Part shown: positions 1-6,075 of the stretch, one piece after another | Position numbering within the stretch: position 1 is the stretch's first letter | Layout of the letters: each line of letters begins with the position of its first letter | DNA from: JADGRQ01 sp041476585 | Lineage (GTDB): Bacteria > Pseudomonadota > Gammaproteobacteria > Burkholderiales > SG8-39 | Assembly (NCBI GenBank): GCA_041476585.1 | Contig: JBGOTT010000196.1 | Location: 1-7,828, forward strand | Length of the DNA: 7,828 nucleotides | Direction of reading: 5' to 3' | Made by a program: the position numbers and the translations under genes | Notes under the pieces: generated by a model | Database searches by the model: none | Told to the model about the DNA's origin: nothing | What the model saw: the letters and a program-made list of their open reading frames with translations, nothing else

Positions 1-84
1 GATCAGCGTCGTCAGCATGATGAACGGCATCGCCGCCGTGCGGTCCCGGTGCGGCGAAAAGAGCTTGAAGCGAGGTTGCGTCAT
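1..84 (-). CDS. MFS transporter, probable TCR/Tet-type efflux protein, N-terminal fragment (3' end beyond window)
   Basis: Reading leftward from an ATG at 84-82, the frame encodes 28 residues and is still open at the window edge: MTQPRFKLFSPHRDR, then TAAMPFIMLTTLI. A short basic cytoplasmic leader followed by a hydrophobic stretch beginning MPFIMLTTLI resembles the start of helix 1 in TetA/TCR-type drug:proton antiporters, which typically continue into an acidic residue and an IIPVLP-like stretch. That continuation lies outside the window, so the family call is an inference from a short sequence. No convincing Shine-Dalgarno precedes this ATG. The start codon instead overlaps the stop of a 14-codon upstream frame (ATGA at 84-81), which suggests coupled translation. 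The frame remains open upstream to at least position 240, but that extension reads as unstructured Pro/Arg-rich sequence with no good start. The gene is divergent from the ketopantoate-reductase gene. Confidence 0.5.
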   Translation of the reverse strand, partial: MTQPRFKLFSPHRDRTAAMPFIMLTTLI

Positions 85-125
85 GCGCCAAAGGTACCAG
101 AGCCGGCATTCCCGCAACTGCGCAT
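81..125 (-). CDS. Possible 14-residue leader peptide upstream of the MFS gene
   Basis: An ATG at 125-123 opens a short frame encoding MRSCGNAGSGTFGA and ending in TGA at 83-81. The sequence in front of it is GGGAGAGGGAAT (137-126), whose GGGAG element lies 7 bases from the ATG. This is a far better ribosome site than the one before the MFS start at 84. The stop overlaps the MFS start as ATGA, the classic arrangement for terminational reinitiation. The peptide has no recognisable motif and no run of one amino acid, so ribosome-stalling attenuation of the amino-acid type is not indicated. It could be a coupling leader that controls transporter translation, or a chance frame. Confidence 0.35.
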   Translation of the reverse strand: MRSCGNAGSGTFGA

Positions 126-253
126 ATTCCCTCTCCCGGCTGGGCGGATCAGGGATACTTCCTGCGCTGGTGAAGTACGCGGGCGATGGCCTGTCGTAGC
201 GGGCATCTCCGGCGTGATTCACAATATGCGGAAAAAGGGGGCGGACCAAACAG

Positions 254-1189
254 ATGAGCGGTGAGCCGATCCGGGTGGCCGTGCTCGGTGCGGGCGCGGT
301 GGGCTGCTTCTTCGGAGGGATGCTGGCGCGCGCCGGACACCACGTCACGCTGATCGGCCGGCACGTCCACATCGACGCGTTCAGGAGGTCGGGCCTGCAT
401 TTCGAGGGGCTCAATATCAACGAGCACATTCCGGTCCACGCCAGCACCGAAGCCGAAGCGGTGCGTGGCGCCCGCCTGATTCTGTTCTGCGTGAAGTCCA
501 CCGACACCGAACCAGCCGCCGCGCAGATCGCGCCCTTCCTCGATGCCGACAGCGTCGTGGTGAACCTGCAGAACGGCGTCGACAACACCGAACGCATCCA
601 GCCCCGCGTTTCCCGACCCGTGATTCCCGCGGTGGTCTACGTGGCGACCGAAATGGCCGGCCCCGGGCATCTCAAGCACCACGGCCGCGGCGATCTCGTC
701 ATCGGCGCCCTGGGCGACAAAGTGCCTGCCGAAGCGCTGGCGCTGGTGAAACATTGGTTCGAGCACGCCGGCGTGCCGGTGGTGATTTCAGACAACGTGG
801 CGGGCGAGCTGTGGGGCAAGCTGGTGGTGAACTGCGCTTACAACGCGCTCTCCGCGATCACACAGCTTCCGTACGGCAGCATGATCGGCGGCGTCGGCGT
901 TCGCGAAATCATGCGAGACGTTGTCGAGGAAACACTGGCCGTGGCCAAAGCGAGCGGCGTGCAAATGGCGCCCGACATGCTCGCCAAGACCTACAAAATC
1001 GCGGAAGCCATGCCCACGCAGTACTCATCCACCGCACAGGACCTGGCGCGCGGCAAACCGACGGAGATTGATCACCTGAATGGGTTCGTGGTGCGCAAGG
1101 GCGAGGCGCTGGGCGTGCCTACGCCGACGAATCGGGTGCTGTATGCGCTGGTGAAGCTGATCGAGGCGAAGCAGTGCGCGAACGCGTAG
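254..1189 (+). CDS. Ketopantoate reductase family protein (2-dehydropantoate 2-reductase, PanE/ApbA-like)
   Basis: This 311-residue protein has the normal length and layout of the family. PanE reduces 2-dehydropantoate to pantoate with NADPH in pantothenate and CoA synthesis. The Rossmann motif GAGAVG occurs at residues 12-17 in an N-terminal nucleotide-binding domain. LQNG places Asn107 where E. coli PanE has Asn98. The C-terminal helical domain carries WGKLVVNCAYN, with Lys189, Asn193 and Asn197 matching the E. coli Lys176/Asn180/Asn184 spacing, and PTEIDHLNG supplies Glu271 (E. coli Glu256). All expected catalytic and binding residues are therefore present. The chosen ATG gives a start a few residues before the Rossmann strand; the ribosome site is weak (GGCGGA about 8 bases upstream). 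Many proteobacteria carry several paralogs of this family beside catabolic genes, acting on other 2-oxo acids. With a broken acyl-CoA dehydrogenase 111 bp downstream, a catabolic paralog is as likely as true PanE. The stop codon is TAG. Confidence 0.9.
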   Translation: MSGEPIRVAVLGAGAVGCFFGGMLARAGHHVTLIGRHVHIDAFRRSGLHFEGLNINEHIPVHASTEAEAVRGARLILFCVKSTDTEPAAAQIAPFLDADSVVVNLQNGVDNTERIQPRVSRPVIPAVVYVATEMAGPGHLKHHGRGDLVIGALGDKVPAEALALVKHWFEHAGVPVVISDNVAGELWGKLVVNCAYNALSAITQLPYGSMIGGVGVREIMRDVVEETLAVAKASGVQMAPDMLAKTYKIAEAMPTQYSSTAQDLARGKPTEIDHLNGFVVRKGEALGVPTPTNRVLYALVKLIEAKQCANA

Positions 1190-1300
1190 GCGACGAGGTT
1201 GCGACCTTGCCGTCCTGCTGCCAGCCGAAGTGCCTGGGTTGAAAGTTCACAGCCAGCCCTTCCTGAAAAGCAAACAGTGCGGAACACTCAGCGTACCATC

Positions 1301-2365
1301 ATGAATCGTTTCACCCACCTCGACTGGCCGTTCTTCGACGACGCGCACCGCCGCCTTGCGCGCGACGCCGAGGCCTGGGCGCGCGAAGCACTTGGGGACT
1401 GGACCCACGACGCGGACAGCGACGCGGTCTGCCGGCGCCTGGTACGCGAGATGGGCGCCGCGGGCTGGCTGCGATACACAGTGCCTATGGGCGACGGAGA
1501 CCTTGATCTGCGCTCGATCTGCGTGCTGCGCGAGGTATTCGCGCATCATGGCGGGCTGCCCGATTTCGCCTTCGTCATGCAGGGGCTGGGCAGCGGCGCG
1601 ATCTCGCTTGCGGGGAGCGACGCGCTCAAGGAGCGCTACCTCCCGCGCGTTGCCGAAGGCCGCGCGATCGCGGCCTTCGCGCTGTCCGAAACCGATGCAG
1701 GCTCTGATGTGGCCGCCATTTCAACCACCGCGCGCCTTGACGGCGAGCACTAGGTCCTCGACGGCGCGAAGACCTGGATCTCCAACGGCGGCATCGCGGA
1801 CTTCTACGTGGTGGTCGCACGCTCAGGCGAAGCCGCGGGCACCAGGGGGCTTTCGGCGCTGGTGGTGGACGCCGATCCGCCGGGACTGTCCGCCACGGAG
1901 CGCATCGAGATCATCGCCCCGCACCCGATGGCAACGCTGCGCTTCACCGGGTGCCGCGTGCCGGCAGGGAATCTGCTCGGCGCAGCAGGTGAAGGATTCA
2001 AGATCGCGATGCGCAACCTCGATGTGTTCCGCTCCAGCGTCGCGGCCGCCGCTCTCGGGCTTTCGCGGCGCGCGATGGATGAATCACTCCAGCGTGTTCG
2101 CGCGCGCCGCATGTTCGGCCAGACGCTCGCGGATTTTCAGATGACGCAGGCGAAACTTGCGGACATGGCCAAGCTGCACGCTACGGAATCTGCGCAACAG
2201 GTGATCGACGCCGCGGTCCAGCTATTCGGCGGACTCGGGGTGGTGAGCGGCCATCCGGTGGAACGCCTGTACCGGGAGGTCCGCGCGCTGCGCATCTACG
2301 AGGGTGCGACCGAAGTGCAGAAGCCGATCATCGCGCGCGAACTGCTGAAAGACGGCGCAAGGTGA
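1301..2365 (+). pseudogene. Acyl-CoA dehydrogenase, interrupted by an in-frame amber codon and an apparent internal deletion
   Basis: One continuous frame encodes an FAD-dependent acyl-CoA dehydrogenase, but codon 151 (1751-1753) is TAG. The frame is unchanged on both sides: before it comes the family motif SETDAGSD (residues 129-136) and TTARLDGEH; after it comes VLDGAKTWISNGGIADFY. Homologs usually have Tyr at this place (HYVLNG), so a single TAC/TAT-to-TAG change explains the stop. The C-terminal domain retains the catalytic-base motif IYEGATEVQ (Glu334). A second lesion is likely: QAKLADMA runs directly into KLHATESAQQ near codon 289, where relatives have about 30 more residues. This accounts for a length of 354 codons against the usual 380 or so. 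The product would be a 150-residue fragment lacking most of the flavin and catalytic regions. No good Shine-Dalgarno precedes the ATG at 1301; it was chosen because MNRFTHLDWPFFDDAHRRLA is the expected N-terminus. The gene ends one base from the stop of the convergent CoA ligase. Confidence 0.88.
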
Positions 2366-2366
2366 T

Positions 2367-3797
2367 TTACGACTTGCGGCGGGCGTCGCGGATCCGCTTG
2401 GCCTTGAACTCCGTGCGCGGCAGCGTACCCGGAACCAGCACTTCGGCCGACGCGCGGATCTCGACGCGGGTGCGGATTTCCGCCTGCAGCCGCTCGATCA
2501 GCGCGGCGGCATGCGCGTGCTCGGAGTGCTCGATGCGCACCGTCATCACGTCCATGCCGGCTTCGTCGGTCCCGAGCACGATCTCGTACTCGTCGCCGAC
2601 GCCGGGGATCGAGCGCACCGCGCGCTCGATGTCGACCGGGAAGAATTTCACGCCGCGCACGGTGATGAGATCATCCGCGCGGCCGACGAACGAGCCCATC
2701 GCGCGCACATGCGTGCGCCCGCATTCGCAGGCGCCTGCGTCGAGCGTGGTGTAGTCGCCCATCAGGAAGCGCAGTTGCGGCGAGCCCTCCGAATTCAAGT
2801 TGGTCACCACGCTCAGCCCGCGCTCGCCCGGCGCGGTCGGCGCGCAATCGCCGGGACGCACGGTTTCCCAGATCTGGCTGTCCTCCGAGAGGTGCGCGAA
2901 CACCGGGCCCTCGGCGCGCGTGCCCACCGGGCAGGAGTAGCCACCATGCGCGGCCGCTTCGGTGCAGCCATAGAACTCGACCATGCGCGCATTCCACAGC
3001 GATTCGATGCGCGCGCGCGTCTGTGGCACGCCGATTGCCGGTTCGCCGCCGACAAAAACGAGACGCACCCCCTGCGCCGCCGGATCGAGGCCCATGTCCT
3101 GCATCACGCGCGCAAGGTGCAGCGCATACGACGGAGTGCAACACAGCACCGTCGGCCGGTGACGGTGGACGAGGTTCGCGCGCGCGGCCGCATCCAGACC
3201 GCCGCCAGGGATCCACGCGGCATTCATGTGCGTCAACGCGTGCTGCGCGGTCCACGCGAACACGTGTGGGCCGAAGCCGGAACACAGCAGCAGCGTGTCG
3301 GTGTGACGGAATCCGAACGAGTGCATGGCGCGAGCCGAAGCCCACGTGATCAGGCGCCGGTCGTTGTGCGTGTAGCGAAAGATGCGTGGGGTTCCGGTCG
3401 AACCCGAAGTGGTGAACATCATCCAGCCGTTGTCCCGCCACACCTCGTCGCTGACGGTGGTATAGGTGCCGTAGGGCGGCGCGGCGCTCACGTCCTGCGC
3501 CATCTCGTCCTTGGTGACCACCGGCCATCGGCGCTGCAGGTCAGCGACCGTGCGAAGGTCGGTGGGGATCAGGCCGAGCAGTTCGAAGCGCCGGCGGTAG
3601 AATGCCGAATTCTCGTACAGGAACGGCACCAGCGCGGCGAGCTTCTGCTCCTGGATCGAGCGCAACTCATCGCGCGAGCAGCACTCGAGGCGCGGCGACC
3701 AGATTGCCTCGCTCGCCGGCACGTCCGGATCGAAGCGAAACCGCTCCATCGTCTCGAGCCAGGCGCGGCGGGTTGCCGCCGCGCGGTCGGTCTTCAC
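2367..3797 (-). CDS. Phenylacetate-CoA ligase (PaaK)-family AMP-forming acyl/aryl-CoA ligase
   Basis: This 476-residue enzyme belongs to the ANL adenylating superfamily, which activates a carboxylic acid with ATP and transfers it to CoA. The phosphate-binding loop TTSGSTGTP lies at residues 129-137, FYGCTEAAAHGG (275-286) corresponds to the aromatic-Glu adenine motif, and GDYTTL (347-352) carries the ribose-binding Asp. CECGRTH (357-363) and GRADDLITVRGVKFFPVDIE (372-391) are typical of PaaK and F390-synthetase-like ligases. Near the end, LPRTEFKAKR provides the likely adenylation lysine (about Lys465). A longer frame back to an ATG at 3878 would overlap the upstream dioxygenase by 85 bases. 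I prefer the GTG at 3797, which overlaps the dioxygenase stop as GTGA and implies coupled translation; an ATG at 3749 is an alternative. It is the last gene of the minus-strand operon. The substrate is unknown but is probably an aromatic or arylalkanoic acid, from the family and its neighbours. Confidence 0.88.
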   Translation of the reverse strand: MKTDRAAATRRAWLETMERFRFDPDVPASEAIWSPRLECCSRDELRSIQEQKLAALVPFLYENSAFYRRRFELLGLIPTDLRTVADLQRRWPVVTKDEMAQDVSAAPPYGTYTTVSDEVWRDNGWMMFTTSGSTGTPRIFRYTHNDRRLITWASARAMHSFGFRHTDTLLLCSGFGPHVFAWTAQHALTHMNAAWIPGGGLDAAARANLVHRHRPTVLCCTPSYALHLARVMQDMGLDPAAQGVRLVFVGGEPAIGVPQTRARIESLWNARMVEFYGCTEAAAHGGYSCPVGTRAEGPVFAHLSEDSQIWETVRPGDCAPTAPGERGLSVVTNLNSEGSPQLRFLMGDYTTLDAGACECGRTHVRAMGSFVGRADDLITVRGVKFFPVDIERAVRSIPGVGDEYEIVLGTDEAGMDVMTVRIEHSEHAHAAALIERLQAEIRTRVEIRASAEVLVPGTLPRTEFKAKRIRDARRKS

Positions 3798-4633
3798 GCG
3801 CCGCCGCCCGCGGCGGTCGCGCAAAGCGTGGCGTTGCCGCTCCCGGAGGACTGCGCGTAATCGCCGATCATCTCGCATGCGAGCGCCCCGCCGTCCTGCT
3901 GCATCGCTTCGAGGCAGCCGAGCATCGTCGCGAGCACCCTTCCGCCCATTTCCGCTGCCGACTCGCGGCTGAACTGCGGCAGCCAGTCGAGCAGCTCGGC
4001 GACCTTTCCGGCCGTCATCAGGTCGATGAAGCGCTGATCCAGAGCGATGCGCTCGAACGTCGGCATATGGTGCCGGCCGCGCACCAGTGCGTGGCTCAGC
4101 GCGGTGCTGGCGACGAACACCGCGCGCCGTCCCAGGCGCCGGGCGGTGTCGTGGATCGCGGCGCCTGCGCGCCGCGATTCCTCGAGATTCGCCATCAGCA
4201 CGGTTGGCACGCCGACGACCGCGAGCTCGGCCTTCGGGTCGAGGTGGGACAGGGGCACGTAGGTGCCGTAGTCCCAGGCGTAGTGCGGCGAATCGTTGCG
4301 CACCGCCGGAATGTCCGCTGCATTCCAGGCCTCGACCAGTGCGCCGGCGAACTCCGGATCGCCGCGATACCGGTACGGCACCCCGGGAAGCAGGTCCGGG
4401 GCTTCGTCGGCGACACAGATGCCCTGGTGCACCGACTGGCAGGTGGCGAACCAGTTGAAGGTCGAAACCCAGTGCGTGGATGCGATGACCCAGAGATCGG
4501 GTTTGGCAGCGCGCAGCTTCTCGCCGAGCCGCTGCTCGGCGTCTATCAGCGTGCGCTGGAAATCGGGCGTGATCTCCGCGCGCGAGAGCGTCGGAACGTG
4601 GGAGACCGTAATCGCGGCAAATATGCCACTCAT
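3794..4633 (-). CDS. Class III (LigB/HpcB-type) extradiol ring-cleavage dioxygenase
   Basis: This 279-residue protein is a single-domain member of the LigB superfamily, non-heme Fe(II) enzymes that open aromatic diol rings with O2. It aligns along its length with the 3,4-dihydroxyphenylacetate 2,3-dioxygenase HpcB/HpaD as I remember that sequence. SHVP gives ligand His12, STHW gives ligand His54, and STALSHAL gives the acid-base His181. Near the C-terminus ACEMIGDYAQSSGSG matches the HpcB segment EFITELFPSSGTG, making Glu254 the probable third metal ligand. Other shared blocks are YRYRGDPEFA (87-96) and WDYGTYVPL (120-128). The ATG at 4633 was chosen over one at 4648 because GGAG lies 7 bases in front of it. 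The gene begins 4 bases after the isomerase stop and its own stop overlaps the ligase start (GTGA). The exact substrate cannot be read from sequence. Its partners are atypical for a catechol meta-cleavage route. Confidence 0.88.
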   Translation of the reverse strand: MSGIFAAITVSHVPTLSRAEITPDFQRTLIDAEQRLGEKLRAAKPDLWVIASTHWVSTFNWFATCQSVHQGICVADEAPDLLPGVPYRYRGDPEFAGALVEAWNAADIPAVRNDSPHYAWDYGTYVPLSHLDPKAELAVVGVPTVLMANLEESRRAGAAIHDTARRLGRRAVFVASTALSHALVRGRHHMPTFERIALDQRFIDLMTAGKVAELLDWLPQFSRESAAEMGGRVLATMLGCLEAMQQDGGALACEMIGDYAQSSGSGNATLCATAAGGGA

Positions 4634-4644
4634 CGTCTTACTCC
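4634..4644 (-). promoter_or_regulatory. Ribosome binding site of the dioxygenase, contiguous with the isomerase stop codon
   Basis: On the minus strand the sequence reads GGAG TAA GACG ATG. The Shine-Dalgarno GGAG (4644-4641) lies in the last codons of the isomerase, the isomerase stop TAA (4640-4638) forms part of the spacer, and the dioxygenase ATG follows at 4633. Ribosomes ending the isomerase therefore sit on the next initiation site. This spacing decides the dioxygenase start in favour of 4633. Confidence 0.8.
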
Positions 4645-5276
4645 GCATCGGGTTGCTGCGCGGGCTGAGCCTTCTGGAACGCCTCGATTTTCATGCATTC
4701 GTCGAAAGCCCGCATCACGGTGGGCGCCTGCGAGGTGTCGCAGTCCAAACGCCTGGCATTGAAGATCTGCGGCACCAGACAGCAATCCGCCATGGTCGGC
4801 GCATCGCCGTGGCAGAACTTTCCGGGCCGCGCGGCGCGCAGCAGATCGGCTTCCAGTCTCGCGAGGCCATCGTGGATCCAGTGGCGGTACCAGGAATTCC
4901 TCACTTCCTCCGGGTGCCCGAGTTGTCTTGCGAGGTACTGCAATACGCGCAGGTTGTTGAGCGGATGGATTTCGCACGCGATCAGCAGCGAAAGCGACCG
5001 GACGCGCGCGCGGCCGGTCAGATCCTTCGGCAGCAGCGGCGGGCCCGGGTATTTCTCGTCCAGGTATTCCATGATCGCGAGCGACTGGGTCAGCAGTTGG
5101 CCGTCGTCGAACAGCGCCGGAACCAGCGCCTGCGGATTGACAGCCGCGTACTCCGGTTTGCGGTGATCACCCCGGGGGAGATGCACGAACGCGGGCTCGT
5201 ATTCGAGCCCCTTCAGATTCAGCGCGATGCGCACCCGGAACGCCGCCGAGCTTCTGAAATACGTGTACAGCTTCAT
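4638..5276 (-). CDS. maiA: Maleylacetoacetate/maleylpyruvate isomerase, zeta-class glutathione S-transferase family
   Basis: This 212-residue protein has the full length of the MaiA/NagL family, cytoplasmic enzymes that use glutathione to isomerise the cis double bond of maleylacetoacetate or maleylpyruvate to the fumaryl form. The N-terminal thioredoxin-like domain holds the zeta motif SSAAFRVRIALNLKG (residues 9-23), NPQALVPAL with the cis-Pro (Pro53) and QSLAIMEYL with the glutathione-contacting Ser65. The helical domain has ACEIHPLNNLRVL (100-112). The Cys of the eukaryotic SSCS motif is Ala here; as I recall, the bacterial NagL motif also lacks it, so this is not evidence of inactivity. 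The start ATG overlaps the hydrolase stop as ATGA and has no Shine-Dalgarno of its own, indicating coupled translation. Whether the substrate carries an acetoacetate or pyruvate side chain cannot be told; the neighbouring NagK-like hydrolase favours maleylpyruvate or an analogue. Confidence 0.88.
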   Translation of the reverse strand: MKLYTYFRSSAAFRVRIALNLKGLEYEPAFVHLPRGDHRKPEYAAVNPQALVPALFDDGQLLTQSLAIMEYLDEKYPGPPLLPKDLTGRARVRSLSLLIACEIHPLNNLRVLQYLARQLGHPEEVRNSWYRHWIHDGLARLEADLLRAARPGKFCHGDAPTMADCCLVPQIFNARRLDCDTSQAPTVMRAFDECMKIEAFQKAQPAQQPDAE

Positions 5277-5965
5277 AGCGCAGGCATGATCTTGACTTTG
5301 AGTTCGCCCACGCCGTCGATGCCCGCATGCAGTTCGTCTCCCGGCTGCACCGGCCCGACGCCCGCCGGGGTCCCGCTGAAAATGATGTCGCCGGGCTCCA
5401 GCGTGTAGAACTGCGAAAGGTAGGCGATCTGCTCAGGCACGTTCCAGATCATGTCCGACAGGTCGGCGTTCTGCCGCTCCTTGCCGTTTACGCGCAGCCA
5501 GATCGCACCCTTCGCCGGGTGACCGATCTTCGCCGCGGGCGCGAGCGCGCCGCACGGCGCCGCTTCGTCGAAGTCCTTGCCGAAATCCCACGGGCGGCCG
5601 TGGTCCTTGCCCCACTGCTGCAGGTCGCGGCGCGTCATGTCCAGGCCGACCGCATAGCCGAATACGTGCGCATTGGCGTCCGCGACGGCGATGCGCCGGC
5701 CGCCCCTTGCAAGCGCCACCACCATCTCGGTTTCGTAATGGTAATTGGCGGTCTTGGGCGGATAGTGGATGCTGCCGCCGCCCGCAACCAGCGCATGCGC
5801 AGACTTGATGAACCAGAACGGCGCCTCGCGCCCGTCACCGCCCATTTCCTTCTGATGTTCCACGTAGTTGCGCCCGACGCAGAAGATGCGCCGCACTGGG
5901 AAAGTGTCGGTCGTACCGGCAACTGCCAGCGCAGGCGGCGTCCAAACGGGAATTGTACTGGCCAT
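5273..5965 (-). CDS. Fumarylacetoacetate hydrolase family protein, fumarylpyruvate hydrolase (NagK)-like
   Basis: This 230-residue single-domain FAH-fold enzyme is of the size of NagK and FAHD1 rather than of the longer tyrosine-pathway FAH. NagK cleaves fumarylpyruvate to fumarate and pyruvate; related family members decarboxylate or isomerise other 2-oxo acids. The family signature FCVGRNYVEHQKEMG occurs at residues 28-42. The metal site is visible as YETE (Glu78, Glu80) and GLDMTRRD (Asp109), followed by GRPWDFGKDFD, a block I associate with NagK-type enzymes, and the C-terminal EPGDIIFSGTPAGVGP. The start has a strong Shine-Dalgarno, GGAGG (5976-5972), six bases from the ATG, as expected for the first gene of an operon. 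The stop overlaps the isomerase start (ATGA). The pairing with a MaiA/NagL-type isomerase is the standard end of the gentisate route, but no gentisate dioxygenase is present here. The homoprotocatechuate decarboxylase/isomerase HpcE is also of this fold, so that role is not excluded. Confidence 0.85.
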   Translation of the reverse strand: MASTIPVWTPPALAVAGTTDTFPVRRIFCVGRNYVEHQKEMGGDGREAPFWFIKSAHALVAGGGSIHYPPKTANYHYETEMVVALARGGRRIAVADANAHVFGYAVGLDMTRRDLQQWGKDHGRPWDFGKDFDEAAPCGALAPAAKIGHPAKGAIWLRVNGKERQNADLSDMIWNVPEQIAYLSQFYTLEPGDIIFSGTPAGVGPVQPGDELHAGIDGVGELKVKIMPAL

Positions 5966-6021
5966 GAGAGTCCTCCGAGCAATGCCTCCCGCTTAGACTA
6001 GCACGCGAAAGCGATGGTCAG

Positions 6022-6054
6022 AAAAAGACAAAGGCGCCTTTCGGCGCCCTTGTC
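6022..6054 (-). terminator. Rho-independent terminator downstream of amt
   Basis: On the minus strand, 12-base arms (6054-6043 and 6038-6027) flank a GAAA tetraloop, with the core GGGCGCC-GAAA-GGCGCCT, and are followed by five T residues (6026-6022). The one non-Watson-Crick pair is G-U on the minus-strand RNA but would be A-C on the plus strand, so the hairpin is built for minus-strand transcription. It lies about 22 bases after the amt stop and ends transcription of the glnK-amt unit before the catabolic operon. Confidence 0.87.
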
Positions 6055-6075
6055 AGGACAGCGGATAGACCTCGG

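Noticed and set aside
221..249. Possible minus-strand promoter (TTGGTC, 17 bases, TATTGT) for the transporter and its leader frame
   Set aside because: The spacing is right, but only 3 of 6 and 4 of 6 bases match the sigma-70 boxes. In the only AT-richer patch of a GC-rich region this could be chance, so it is not called.
149..766. Long minus-strand open frame (205 codons) opposite the ketopantoate-reductase gene
   Set aside because: It is antisense to a well-conserved gene and encodes low-complexity His/Gly/Arg-rich sequence without domains. Long shadow frames are expected in GC-rich codon-biased DNA.
1190..1300. Terminator or promoter between the reductase gene and the dehydrogenase pseudogene
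   Set aside because: I found no hairpin with a T-tract. A TTGAAA near 1239 has no acceptable -10 box at the right distance.
1751..1753. Amber codon read as pyrrolysine or another special amino acid
   Set aside because: The dehydrogenase family has no pyrrolysine members that I know of, no suppressor system is visible, and TAG ends other genes in this window. A point mutation is simpler.
1808..2365. Separate gene starting at GTG 1808 after the amber codon
   Set aside because: The GTG is an internal valine of the conserved dehydrogenase sequence, in the same frame as the upstream half and without a ribosome site. Splitting the gene would hide the nonsense mutation.
2511..3860. 449-codon plus-strand open frame opposite the CoA ligase
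   Set aside because: Its translation is Arg/His/Ala-rich without family features, while the minus strand carries a clear PaaK-type ligase with all motifs.
4296..5408. 370-codon plus-strand open frame across the dioxygenase, isomerase and hydrolase genes
   Set aside because: It crosses three conserved minus-strand genes and shows no recognisable protein; it is a composition artefact.
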